Assembly (NCBI GenBank): GCA_050874365.1 | Contig: JBNMKN010000001.1 | Location: 1-41,541 of the forward strand | DNA: 41,541 bases | Source: Eshraghiella sp050874365 | GTDB lineage: Bacteria > Bacillota > Clostridia > Lachnospirales > Lachnospiraceae | Direction of reading: 5' to 3' | In this document: one piece after another, positions 7,234 to 15,767 of the stretch | Numbering within the stretch: the first letter of the stretch is position 1 | Layout: each line of letters opens with the position of its first letter | The notes under the pieces: model-generated | Told to the model about the DNA's origin: nothing | Database searches by the model: none | The model's input: the letters and a program-made list of their open reading frames with translations, nothing else | Position numbers and translations under genes: made by a program

Positions 7234-7767
7234 ATGCTGGTTACAAGAGAAAAGATAGTCAAAGAGTCCGGTAATAAATTTGAAATGGTTGTATTTTCGA
7301 TATACACAACAGTCGGAGTCATTATGACAATACTTCCATTTCTGTTGACAAGGGCAGTAAATATGAATTCAATAATACTGTGTGCAATTTTCTTTTTGGC
7401 ATTTGGGATTCCATTTGGCTATATTATTGGCTTGCGGAATTTAATAAAAACCGTAAAAGCTCAAAAAAGCATTAACGCAAACAGTTTTAAAATAGTAGTA
7501 GATAAAATTGTTGATATGAGTATAGCGCCAAAAGGCGGAGAAAGTGATATGAATGATAACTCCTGTCAATTAACATTACAGTACTACTCAAATAAAACGA
7601 AGCGAAATGTTTGCATTTCATATAAAGAGTTTAGAAATTTACATTTAGGTGACAGATGTATTTTGGTTTTTATGAATACTGACAAAAGACCGGATGTTAT
7701 ATATCCGGGAAACGAGTACTTTATTGACCAATCTTTAGCGGAAAATGTAATATATCAGGCTCGGTAA
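7234..7767 (+). CDS. Two-span membrane protein with soluble C-terminal domain, unknown
   Basis: 177 residues; AAAAGGA lies before the ATG. Two hydrophobic spans (about 20-40 and 46-67) are followed by a roughly 110-residue soluble domain (LTLQYYSNKTKRNVCISYKE, LGDRCILVFM). The pattern suggests a membrane-anchored small beta domain facing one side of the membrane. The family is not recognised. It precedes the DUF2185-TPR gene by 53 bp and may be co-transcribed with it in the immunity-like island. Confidence 0.65.
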   Translation: MLVTREKIVKESGNKFEMVVFSIYTTVGVIMTILPFLLTRAVNMNSIILCAIFFLAFGIPFGYIIGLRNLIKTVKAQKSINANSFKIVVDKIVDMSIAPKGGESDMNDNSCQLTLQYYSNKTKRNVCISYKEFRNLHLGDRCILVFMNTDKRPDVIYPGNEYFIDQSLAENVIYQAR

Positions 7768-7820
7768 CAGACTGTAAAATCCGAAAGTATGGATTGCCGT
7801 AACAACAGGAGAAATAGTTT

Positions 7821-9008
7821 ATGAATAGAATTCTAAATGAAATAAAAGAAATAATTAAGCAAAAAATAAATGATTACTTACCGGAAGTAAAACCAAGTGA
7901 TTTAGAAGAGAATGGCACTGTTTATTATATGAACGGAAAAAACGGAACTGAATTTGACTGGTATGTTAATGAACACTTGCCTGGTTTTATGGTATTTTAT
8001 AATGATAAGCAAAATCTGGGTGCAGTAAAATTATTAATTTATATTGACGGTGAAGTTGCATTATATATTTATGGAGATAAAGGCAATAAACTTGTTAAAG
8101 AAGTACAAACTTCAATAGAAGTTGCAGAAAATGAATTATTTAATCTGGCAGTAATATTAAAAAGTGAAGCGGATGATAAGAGTATTTGGGATGCAAGTAT
8201 ATGTAAAATCAATACAGATGTTGAAATAACTAAAGAAGAAATAACTAAATTTCAAGATTCTGAACAATATATGGAACCAACTAAAAATAGAATGAAATTA
8301 TTAAATCAAACTGCATACCTTTCTAAAAAAATACTGGAAGAAGGCCGGAAAGTTGGATATATGTACAGAGAAGAGCCTGAAAATGAAAATGATAGTGGCT
8401 GGACTTTTTGTGCAGGAAATGAAGATAATGAATACTGTGATGATTATAAGAATATCGAATTAGTGAGTGTACGCGAAGTATATCAAATAGATCCGGATAT
8501 TTGGAATTATATAGATAATCCCGTTGGAACAGAACTTATAAGGATATCTTCTAAAGAATTTGAGATAGATAAAAGGGATAAAGAAATTTTTATGGAATTA
8601 AATGATAAAGTATATGATGAAATAAAGCAAAGAAGTGATAGGGGCAATGAACTTGCAGACACCGGGCATTATCAAGAGGCACTTAATGAGTTTAAAAAAG
8701 CATTAGAATTATTGCCACAGCCTGTCTATATGTGGGAGGCGGCCACTTGGCTGTATGTATCCATTGGTGATATGCATTTTCAGTTAAATGATTATTCCGA
8801 CAGCCTGGATTCTTTCTTGCAGGCACAGAAGTGTCCTGATGGCTTAGGAAATCCATTTATCTGCGTTAGAATTGGAGAATGTTATTTTGAATTAGGAAAT
8901 ATGGAAAAGGCAAAAGAATATTTAATGCAGGCATATATGCTTGAAGGAGAGGAAATCTTTTTGGACGCCGATCCAAAGTATTTAGCATTAATTCTTCCCT
9001 TAGTTTAA
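7821..9008 (+). CDS. DUF2185 (Imm33-type) immunity-like domain with TPR repeats
   Basis: 395 residues in three parts. The N-terminus (1-155) is an acidic domain I do not recognise. Residues about 160-245 match DUF2185: ILEEGRKVGYMYREEP, DSGWTFCAGNEDNEYCDDY and DPDIWNYIDNPVGTEL. This domain (also called Imm33) occurs in proteins that neutralise secreted toxins. Residues about 270-385 carry TPR helices (ADTGHYQEALNEFKKALELL; IGECYFELGNMEKAKEYLMQ). It is cytoplasmic, with no signal peptide. The immunity role is family knowledge, and the cognate toxin is not in the window in intact form. Confidence 0.75.
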   Translation: MNRILNEIKEIIKQKINDYLPEVKPSDLEENGTVYYMNGKNGTEFDWYVNEHLPGFMVFYNDKQNLGAVKLLIYIDGEVALYIYGDKGNKLVKEVQTSIEVAENELFNLAVILKSEADDKSIWDASICKINTDVEITKEEITKFQDSEQYMEPTKNRMKLLNQTAYLSKKILEEGRKVGYMYREEPENENDSGWTFCAGNEDNEYCDDYKNIELVSVREVYQIDPDIWNYIDNPVGTELIRISSKEFEIDKRDKEIFMELNDKVYDEIKQRSDRGNELADTGHYQEALNEFKKALELLPQPVYMWEAATWLYVSIGDMHFQLNDYSDSLDSFLQAQKCPDGLGNPFICVRIGECYFELGNMEKAKEYLMQAYMLEGEEIFLDADPKYLALILPLV

Positions 9009-9117
9009 ACATAAAAACTATAAAAATATTAATTGATATTTGGATGCTCCTGTGTTATATTGAAAACGAGTTAGTCATAACTAACTCTGACAATACAGAT
9101 AGGAAAGAGATAAAAAA

Positions 9118-9609
9118 ATGAATGTAGTTAATGTAATTATAGAAGGCGTTGTTTTAAGCCTATGTTTATATCTTATTTGTACATGGGGAATAAGAAACGG
9201 TGCAGTCAATATGGTTTATCTGTATGAAATGGATGTTCAGGAGCGGGTTATTGAACTTGGAATGACAACCAGAGAAAAGATAAATGCATCAGCCAAAAGA
9301 TTTAAGATAATAGGATTAATATTTTATTTTGCATATACTATAATCTGCGTATTTGTAATTAATGGGGCAAGAGGATTCTGGACAAGTTTTAGGCAGTTTG
9401 TAGGAATATTGTGGATTATGGGTGTGTTTGACAGAATCGGGGTTGATCTGATATGGGTCGGTCATACAAAGGCATGGATTATACCGGGAACAGAAGATTT
9501 GATGCCATACATTCCGTTAAAAACACATCTGATGAAGTGGGCAATGACACTTATTTTATATCCTATAATGGGTGCGTTGATTTGCTGGCTTGCAACAATT
9601 ATATTATAG
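9118..9609 (+). CDS. Four-span membrane protein, unknown
   Basis: 163 residues; ribosome site AGGAAAG. Hydrophobic spans are near 5-25, 62-82, 88-106 and 138-160. Between the third and fourth lies a polar segment with IGVDLIWVGHTKAWIIPGTE. It is the last gene of the bracketed island and ends 28 bp before the terminator that abuts the rlmCD partial copy. No family recognised. Confidence 0.6.
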   Translation: MNVVNVIIEGVVLSLCLYLICTWGIRNGAVNMVYLYEMDVQERVIELGMTTREKINASAKRFKIIGLIFYFAYTIICVFVINGARGFWTSFRQFVGILWIMGVFDRIGVDLIWVGHTKAWIIPGTEDLMPYIPLKTHLMKWAMTLILYPIMGALICWLATIIL

Positions 9610-9636
9610 AATAAATAATTCAAAGATAGACGGTAA

Positions 9637-9664
9637 GGCATCCTGCACAATGCAGGGTGCTTTA
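9637..9664 (+). terminator. Intrinsic terminator at the island/rlmCD-copy junction
   Basis: Stem GCATCCTGCA (9638-9647) with TGCAGGGTGC (9651-9660), one G-T pair, loop CAA, then TTTACT. The right half doubles as the first bases matching rlmCD (4140 onward), so the duplication junction falls inside this hairpin. Its sequence is also the reverse complement of 6106-6126. Confidence 0.65.
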
Positions 9665-10252
9665 CTGTACACCATACATAGAGGACTATATATGGGAGGT
9701 AAATACCATATCCAGCCATTGCCTTTTTATCAGGTAAACCCTGTCCAGACTGAGAAGCTTTACAATATAGCATTTGACTACGCGGGGCTTACTGGAAACG
9801 AAACGGTGTGGAACCTTTACTGCGGTATCGGTACAATCTTTCTTTTCCTTGCAAAAAAAGCAAAGAAGGTATACGACGTTGAAATCGTCCCTGAGGCAAT
9901 CGAGGACGCAGTTACCAATGCAAAGTTAAACAGTATAGACAATGTTGAATTTTATGTGGGGAAGGCCGAAGAAATACTTTTAGAAGAATACAACAAAGAA
10001 AATGTATACGCTGATGTTATTGTAGTTGACCCGCCAAGAAAGGGTCGTGACGGGGTGCTGCTTGACACCATGGTTAAGATGGCACCTAAGAGAACCGTGT
10101 ATGTAAGCTGTGATTCGGCAACATTCGCAAGGAACCTTAAATTCCTTGTGGGGAACGGTTATGAGGTAAAGAAGGTGCAGGGCGTGGAATGGTTCTGCCA
10201 CGGCAGACATGTGGAGACGGTGGTGCTACTTTCAAATACAAAGGAAAAGTGA
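9649..10252 (+). pseudogene. Decayed 3' copy of rlmCD lacking TRAM and Fe-S parts
   Basis: Matches codons about 261-461 of rlmCD and stays open, but lacks the RNA-binding N-terminus and cluster cysteines. Motif I has changed (DLYCGIG to NLYCGIG), GVEIVPE has become DVEIVPE, and GCDEALL has become GRDGVLL. The nucleophile motif YVSCDSAT and the HVETVV Glu remain. Such changes at conserved positions fit relaxed selection. It has no credible start of its own. It is the right boundary copy of the duplication that encloses the island. Confidence 0.9.
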
Positions 10253-10769
10253 GGACACAATGAAGCATGATGAAAAGCAATTGTACACTGATGAAAAGGG
10301 CAATTTATCGTAAATTTAAAGCTTACATTCTTGAAAATATTGATTTGAAGAGTCATATTATTGTACGCTAGTAAAGAAGGTGGCTATTAGAGATGCATTA
10401 GAGAAATATGCTAACAAGTATTACATGGATAAGAATATAGAATATTTTCAAGACTATTCGATTGAAAAAGTTATAGAAAAATCAAAAGTATATGAAAAAT
10501 GGAGAACAGATTTTAATTTAATGGAGTAAAGAAAAGAATTTTTATGAATCTGTTGATTCCTAAAAAGGTAATTAAAATTGCTTAAGGCTAGGTTTAAAGG
10601 CATCCTTTGGTGCTTTTTTACTAGTGTGATTTAGGGATATCTAATTTATGAGTAGAAAAAATAATGAAAATAGTCTTGATTTATGATAAAATAGAAAAAG
10701 TTATATAATAAATTGAATAATATATAGTGTGAAGCTGGCATATAATTCTAGTCAACAAAGGAGATTTCG
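10253..10769. other. Gene-poor stretch with one small gene fragment and a terminator
   Basis: A start-less open frame near 10340-10529 reads VAIRDALEKYANKYYMDKNI, then FQDYSIEKVIEKSKVYEKW, and ends in TAA at 10527-10529. It looks like the tail of a helical immunity or toxin gene. A good terminator hairpin follows (AAAGGCATC 10596-10604, loop CTTT, GGTGCTTTT). The rest up to the lipoprotein gene shows an AT-rich promoter-like zone and nothing else I can support. Confidence 0.45.
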
Positions 10770-11318
10770 ATGAAAAAAATTATACCATTATTAGTAGCAT
10801 TACTGTTAGTTGGGTGTGGAAAAACGGCAAGTAAAAACGTAATTAAATTTACCCTTGGAGATGAAACAAAGTATATTTCATATAATGAAATGTATAGAGA
10901 TTTTGATAAATATACTTCGTATTCAGCCCCAAAGGTGGAATTCCCACTAACTATAGTTTCTTACAGTGAATCACACAGAGAAGGATACGACATTGACTCA
11001 GATAAATTTGATGAATGGGTTCAAGACCCTAGTAAAGATTTAAGTGATACATATATATATTATACAGTATATAGTTACAAAATATATGGTTATGTAGGTA
11101 ATAATGAGAATAATATTGTAGATGTCAGCTATGACCGAATTGTATATAAAAATGGAGATGAAACTGAACCGAAGTGGAGGGTAAAAAAAGGTGACGTTGT
11201 TAATTTTTCAGGTTATATGCGTATGAGGGAAGAAATGACAGAATATAAACACAATGGGGAATCGACAATGGCACCTGTGTTAGTGCCAATAGTAGAGGAA
11301 TGTGAATTACTTGAATAA
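10770..11318 (+). CDS. Small lipoprotein, unknown function
   Basis: 182 residues. The signal peptide has a clear lipobox (MKKIIPLLVALLLVGCGK, lipid Cys16), so the mature protein should sit on the outer face of the membrane. The rest is polar and tyrosine-rich and ends with a likely small beta fold (WRVKKGDVVNFSGYMRM), but I do not recognise it. The ribosome site AAAGGAG is strong. It stands alone between two terminator-like hairpins, and dyad copy 3 lies 70 bp downstream. Confidence 0.75.
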   Translation: MKKIIPLLVALLLVGCGKTASKNVIKFTLGDETKYISYNEMYRDFDKYTSYSAPKVEFPLTIVSYSESHREGYDIDSDKFDEWVQDPSKDLSDTYIYYTVYSYKIYGYVGNNENNIVDVSYDRIVYKNGDETEPKWRVKKGDVVNFSGYMRMREEMTEYKHNGESTMAPVLVPIVEECELLE

Positions 11319-11388
11319 ATTTACAGAGATGGTGAGAGTTCGGATTGTTTTTTCTTGATGAATTTTACGAAGAATTGTACCATAACTT

Positions 11389-11418
11389 GAACGACCTTTC
11401 AGAAATGGTGCATTGTTT
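11389..11418 (+). repeat. 30-nt dyad element, copy 3 (diverged)
   Basis: Five C/T transitions separate it from copies 1 and 2, yet GAACGA (11389-11394) still pairs with TTGTTT (11413-11418) through two G-U pairs, and TCA still pairs with TGG around the unchanged GAAA loop. Confidence 0.7.
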
Positions 11419-11423
11419 AACCT

Positions 11424-11450
11424 AAGCCCCCGGTTGGAGAGGCTTCTTTT
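11424..11450 (+). terminator. Terminator-like hairpin after the lipoprotein gene
   Basis: AAGCC (11424-11428) pairs with GGCTT (11441-11445), followed by CTTTT. The stem is short and the T-run modest. It separates the lipoprotein gene from the convergent TetR pseudogene. Confidence 0.45.
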
Positions 11451-11475
11451 GTGGTTGTCAAGTATACTGGAGAAG

Positions 11476-12042
11476 CTAAGCAAATTGTGCCATATGCTCC
11501 AGATAGTGCAATACTGTCTTTTTTATATATTCAGGTGTATCACTCATATCTCGTTCAATCCATTTTAGAATAATATTCCAGACAGAACCTATATTGAAAG
11601 CGATTATATACTCAACCTGTTCAGGAGTAAATGGCTGAAAAAGGGGATGGTTCGGGTTCACTACCTGCTCATGTATGATTGGAATAAAAAGATTTAATTT
11701 ATTCAAAATCAAATGTAAAAGATTATTATCCCGAAGTAAGAAAAGCAAATCCTGATTTTGCATACAAACATCAAAAATAATATCTAAAATAGTGGAAATC
11801 CGGCAATCGGACATTTGCTGCAGAGATTGTATATATCAATGTAAAATCCGCTCAATATGGGAGTTTAAAACATCGTCCTTAGAAGTGAAATTGCGATAAA
11901 AAGTTTTTCGTGCAACATGAGCTTCTATAAGAATTTGTTTTACCGCTATTTCATTATAGGGGAAAGATTTCATCAGATGCAGAAGTGTATATGTGATTTC
12001 ATTTTTGGAACGTATTGCACTGGGATTTTGAGTAGGGTTCAT
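11476..12042 (-). pseudogene. TetR-family regulator broken by one in-frame TGA
   Basis: The minus-strand frame from 12042 reads a TetR helix-turn-helix (TYTLLHLMKSFPYNEIAVKQ, then AHVARKTFYRNF) and meets a TGA at 11836-11838. It then continues in the same frame through a normal C-terminal ligand-binding domain to 11476. The full length would be 188 residues, usual for TetR. A single point change (for example TGG or CGA to TGA) explains it; a sequencing error is possible. It is divergent from the HXXEE membrane protein and probably regulated it. Confidence 0.8.
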
Positions 12043-12055
12043 AAAAACTCCTTTC

Positions 12056-12108
12056 TGACACTTTTTTTTGAAATTGTGTCACTTGATGTTGAAATATTGA
12101 AATTGTGT
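12056..12108. promoter_or_regulatory. Candidate TetR operator between the broken regulator and the HXXEE gene
   Basis: TGACAC (12056-12061) and GTGTCA (12076-12081) form a 6-bp inverted repeat. TTGAAATTGTGT occurs twice (12068-12079 and 12097-12108). Both lie in the 127-bp divergent gap. Confidence 0.45.
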
Positions 12109-12169
12109 TTTTTTATTCTATCATAAATAAAAAAAGACACAAGAGTCTACTTTTAGAAGGAGAATTTTT

Positions 12170-12706
12170 ATGAATGAATTTGTATGGATATTCCTGATTT
12201 TGTTTATTTTTCACGATATGGAAGAGATTATTGGTTTCGGATTATGGCTTACAAAGAACAGAGACTTTTTGGATAGCAAATATCTGAAAATCAGTAACAC
12301 ATATAAGCCATATAGCACAGAAGGTATGGCTGCGGCAGTTATGGAAGAATTAGTGCTGTGTCTGATAATTTGTATAATATCAAGGTTTACAGGATTTTAC
12401 GGACTTTGGCTGGGGGCATTTGTTGCTTATACAGTGCATCTGGTGATACACATCGGACAAAGCGTTGTGATTCAAAAATATATACCTGCATTAATCACTG
12501 CTTTAATTTGTCTGCCCGTAAGCATTTGGGTCATTGCAAATAGTATAACTTTATTATCCTATTCAGTAAGTAATGTGATTATTTATAGCTTGATTGGCAT
12601 TGGCGTCATTGCAGGAAATTTAAAAATAGCACATTGGATTATCCATATATTTACCAAAAAGATGAATGAACAGGAGGCAAAAAGGCAGGAGATAAAGATA
12701 TTATAA
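12170..12706 (+). CDS. HXXEE-motif membrane protein
   Basis: 178 residues; AAGGAG precedes the ATG. The family signature HDMEE is at residues 15-19, with a second acidic pair EE in AVMEELVLCL and a histidine-rich segment TVHLVIHIGQS. About five membrane spans. The HXXEE family has no settled function; the conserved His/Glu residues suggest metal binding in the membrane. Such genes often sit beside a TetR regulator, as here, where the regulator is interrupted. Confidence 0.8.
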   Translation: MNEFVWIFLILFIFHDMEEIIGFGLWLTKNRDFLDSKYLKISNTYKPYSTEGMAAAVMEELVLCLIICIISRFTGFYGLWLGAFVAYTVHLVIHIGQSVVIQKYIPALITALICLPVSIWVIANSITLLSYSVSNVIIYSLIGIGVIAGNLKIAHWIIHIFTKKMNEQEAKRQEIKIL

Positions 12707-12737
12707 GCAATAATATATACAACGTTATAACAACGTA

Positions 12738-12766
12738 TTGACAATGACGCGAATGGAAAATATAAT
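12738..12766 (+). promoter_or_regulatory. Promoter of the DinJ-YafQ module
   Basis: TTGACA (12738-12743), 17-base spacer, TATAAT (12761-12766). A direct repeat ACAACGT...ACAACGT just upstream (12719-12737) could be an operator half-site pair. Confidence 0.8.
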
Positions 12767-12788
12767 AAATAAAAAAGGAGTGATATTT

Positions 12789-13064
12789 ATGGCAAACACA
12801 AATGTGACAATGAGAATGGACGAAAAAGTGAAGGCTGATCTTCAAGAGTTAATGAATGATTTAGGGCTTGATATGACAACTTTTTTTACTATGGCTGCAA
12901 AACAAGCTATTAGAGAACAAGGGATTCCGTTTTATATTTCAAGGGAAATTCCTAATGAAGAAACAATAGAGGCTTTTAAAGAAGTTGATGAAATGAAGAA
13001 AAATCCGGCGATGAGTAAATCATATACTGATGTGGATGCAATGATGGAGGATTTGTTATCTTGA
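12789..13064 (+). CDS. dinJ: Antitoxin of the RelB/DinJ family
   Basis: 91 residues from the ATG at 12789 (ribosome site AAAGGAG). The N-terminus is a ribbon-helix-helix DNA-binding domain (NVTMRMDEKVKADLQELMND) and the C-terminus is the acidic toxin-wrapping arm (IEAFKEVDEMKKNPAMSKSY). As in the family, it should bind its own promoter and neutralise the partner toxin. It overlaps the toxin gene by 4 bp, the usual coupling in these operons. Confidence 0.9.
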   Translation: MANTNVTMRMDEKVKADLQELMNDLGLDMTTFFTMAAKQAIREQGIPFYISREIPNEETIEAFKEVDEMKKNPAMSKSYTDVDAMMEDLLS

Positions 13065-13336
13065 TATATAAAATAAAGCCAACGACTAAATTTCAAAAAG
13101 ATTTGAAACGTATTCAAAAACGTGGATACGATTTGAATCTAATTAAGGACATAATTCAAAAACTGGCACACGGAGAAGATCTTCCGGAGAAAAACAAGGA
13201 TCATTCATTGACAGGAAATTATGTGGGGAAAAGGGAATGCCATATTACGCCGGATTGGTTATTGATATATGAATATGATGATGAGTTTTTGTATTTATAT
13301 CTGACTAGAACCGGAACCCATAGTGACTTATTTTAA
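13061..13336 (+). CDS. yafQ: YafQ-family mRNA interferase toxin
   Basis: 91 residues from a TTG start that overlaps the antitoxin stop, with GGAGG 9 bases upstream. Residues needed for ribosome-dependent mRNA cleavage in E. coli YafQ are all present: H48 (KDHSL), H61 (CHITPDW), D65, W66, H87 and F91 (RTGTHSDLF). It therefore looks active. It is the toxin half of a type II module and is inhibited by the preceding DinJ-like protein. Confidence 0.92.
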   Translation: MIYKIKPTTKFQKDLKRIQKRGYDLNLIKDIIQKLAHGEDLPEKNKDHSLTGNYVGKRECHITPDWLLIYEYDDEFLYLYLTRTGTHSDLF

Positions 13337-13377
13337 TTAAGAAATGGAATTGGTTATAGACTATAGAGTTATTATAA

Positions 13378-13414
13378 CAGGATTCAAATGTTGAAATATC
13401 TGAATCCTGTTTTT
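13378..13414 (+). terminator. Intrinsic terminator after yafQ
   Basis: CAGGATTCA (13378-13386) pairs perfectly with TGAATCCTG (13401-13409) and is followed by TTTTT. It separates the module from the convergent permease gene. Confidence 0.85.
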
Positions 13415-13454
13415 CTTATAAAACTATTGCCTTTCCCCCAACTCATATCCATCC

Positions 13455-15758
13455 TCAACACCTACATTTACAATATCTGCGCCCGGCCACAACCGCGGAA
13501 ACAGCACCGACAATAATCATAACTACTGAATTAATCAGTAATGGTATTAAAGAACCGTATTGCGAAATAACCGAAGTCAACACTGATAAATAATATGATG
13601 CCGAGATGTATTTTACAAAATTTATTCCCAGATAATAGTACATAACTGAGGGGATGACTAAAATTCCGCAGGAAATTATGTAAGACAAATTAACATTACT
13701 GCACATCGAGGAGAGCAGCACAATTAATGACGATATACAAAATAAAACAATCAGTCGATATGTATAAATGATAACAATAAATTGCCGGAAGCTTATATTT
13801 ACCTGCATTTTTTCGAGGGATGTAAAGCTGTGGACAGGAGCGTTAAAAATCTGACTGCTATTTGATATAAGTGCTGCAAGTTCACCGACATATGAAATAA
13901 CCCAGACCGATGCTGCGATTATTAATACGGCTGCAAATTTTGAACGGAACAGTTTATTTCGACCCTTTGGCATTGCTTTTAACATCTGTTTTGTTCCTGA
14001 TTGTGTTTCAAATGAGATAATACCGCTTAAAATCAAAATCAAGGCAATAATCGATAATAAGGCAAGCTTTGACTGTTTATCGGCACAATTCTGATTTTGT
14101 CCGAGATTACTGCCATCATTGTAACCCAAAATGCTTTTAAAGCCTTTTTCGTCCACAAGCCATAATTTTTCATTTTTGGCATAAAGTTCTTCCGCCCTTG
14201 ATTTAACCGTTTGCAGGGCGGTTTGGTTTTTATATGCGCCCTTCAGGTTTAATTCATTCATGTAATAATCGCTGTAGTTGATTAAACCTTTTTCGTATTT
14301 TTCGGAATAGGTTTCATATTCTTGTATTTCCCGGTCATTATCTGATATAAGAACTTCTATTTTGCTTAATGTATTTTCATCAATTTCTCCCTGTAACAGC
14401 TCGTAATATTGGTTTACAATGGTCTCATCCTCTGTGTAATCCACGTATGAAACATAATTAAAATTAACAGCAATCAGCACAAGTGTCAAAAGAACAAGTA
14501 TGCCTTTCTGCAAATATAATAACTTGTATATTTCAAAACAAAGTATGTTAAAACGCATTTTAATTTTATCCGAAATACGGTTTATACATAAGGCAATTCT
14601 GCTGAAAATATTTTTGCATGTATCAGGACGTTTATATGTCTGAATCAGTATACAGATAACTGTCATAATTATGCAGAGTGGAATTACGGAAAACATACAT
14701 ATCGTTCTGATATTAACGGCATGTTCAAACAAATTAATGTTCAGGTAGTTAGTAAACAATTCCGATAAATTGATGAAAGAAAATATATTAAAGTATTTAA
14801 AAATATTCCAATAACTTTGTACAGGCAGAAATCCAAACAATATATATTCTGTTCCGAGAAAAACGGCTGTCACAACAATGCTGTATTTGATATCGTTGAC
14901 TACCGACATAAGCACATACAGTAAAACTGACACAAAAAATACGGCAATTATTTTAAATGAAAAATATATAATAATAAAATTTTTTATCGTTATGTTTAAA
15001 GGCAGACTGCCGAATATTTCAACAGACTGTAAAGGGGCATTAAGGTACTCAAATCCGCCGTAAATATAGAACGCTACCAGAAGATTTGTGCCGTAAATCA
15101 GCATAACAGATACTATGGAGGTAAAAAATAATACCATAATTCTTTTTAGTGCGAGAGAAGTCCTTCCTCCTGCACAACTGTAAATGACGCTCCATAATCC
15201 TTTTTTACGTTCATTAAGAAGCATAAGGCAGAGAAAAATAATAATCGCAAATATAAGATAGTCCGTAGCTTTAAAACTGAAAAATGCCTCTACAGCACCG
15301 TCGGAAATCAACTGCAGATTTGTGTTTTTAAGTGCTGCAAAATCATCCGCTGTTTTTTGGATATTTCTGTAGGAAAAACTTTTCGGATTATTAAAGATAC
15401 CGAATGAGGAAAGTTTTTTACTTTGTGTATCAATATCCTCAAGGTAATCATTATAGCTGCCGACATACTCCAATTTTTTTAGAAGGGTGTTGTAAATATC
15501 ATGAAATATTATTGACTCGTCCGTATCATCCGTTTCATACTCATTTATCTTTGCTTGAACAGCTTTCTTGGCTGATTCCATATCCTGATTCCTGTACTCC
15601 GACAATATCTTATTGTACTGTCGTTCATATGAAATCATATCTTCACTGTAATGCTTGTCTGCTTGTTGTGAGACAAACATTATTGTGCCTGCCGCAATCG
15701 TAAGTAAGAGGCAGATTAAAAATTTAAAATTTAAAATTACACGTTTTATTTCCTGCAT
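13455..15758 (-). CDS. ABC-2-type permease built of two tandem halves
   Basis: 767 residues. Each half has one N-terminal span, a large charged extracellular coiled region, and about five spans. The halves resemble each other: LNAPLQSVEIFGSLPLNITI in the first corresponds to FNAPVHSFTSLEKMQVNISF in the second, each followed by a (N/Q)FI-I-Y hydrophobic run. Most ABC-2 permeases are single and dimerise; this looks like a fused dimer. It is encoded last in a three-gene minus-strand operon after the ATPase (9-bp gap). The substrate is unknown; a peptide or lipid-active antibiotic is plausible given the two-component system next door. Confidence 0.8.
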   Translation of the reverse strand: MQEIKRVILNFKFLICLLLTIAAGTIMFVSQQADKHYSEDMISYERQYNKILSEYRNQDMESAKKAVQAKINEYETDDTDESIIFHDIYNTLLKKLEYVGSYNDYLEDIDTQSKKLSSFGIFNNPKSFSYRNIQKTADDFAALKNTNLQLISDGAVEAFFSFKATDYLIFAIIIFLCLMLLNERKKGLWSVIYSCAGGRTSLALKRIMVLFFTSIVSVMLIYGTNLLVAFYIYGGFEYLNAPLQSVEIFGSLPLNITIKNFIIIYFSFKIIAVFFVSVLLYVLMSVVNDIKYSIVVTAVFLGTEYILFGFLPVQSYWNIFKYFNIFSFINLSELFTNYLNINLFEHAVNIRTICMFSVIPLCIIMTVICILIQTYKRPDTCKNIFSRIALCINRISDKIKMRFNILCFEIYKLLYLQKGILVLLTLVLIAVNFNYVSYVDYTEDETIVNQYYELLQGEIDENTLSKIEVLISDNDREIQEYETYSEKYEKGLINYSDYYMNELNLKGAYKNQTALQTVKSRAEELYAKNEKLWLVDEKGFKSILGYNDGSNLGQNQNCADKQSKLALLSIIALILILSGIISFETQSGTKQMLKAMPKGRNKLFRSKFAAVLIIAASVWVISYVGELAALISNSSQIFNAPVHSFTSLEKMQVNISFRQFIVIIYTYRLIVLFCISSLIVLLSSMCSNVNLSYIISCGILVIPSVMYYYLGINFVKYISASYYLSVLTSVISQYGSLIPLLINSVVMIIVGAVSAVVAGRRYCKCRC

Positions 15759-15767
15759 TTTATCGCC

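Noticed and set aside
4140..10252. Classic insertion sequence or conjugative element bounded by the rlmCD repeats.
   Set aside because: No transposase, integrase, relaxase or terminal inverted repeats are visible inside.
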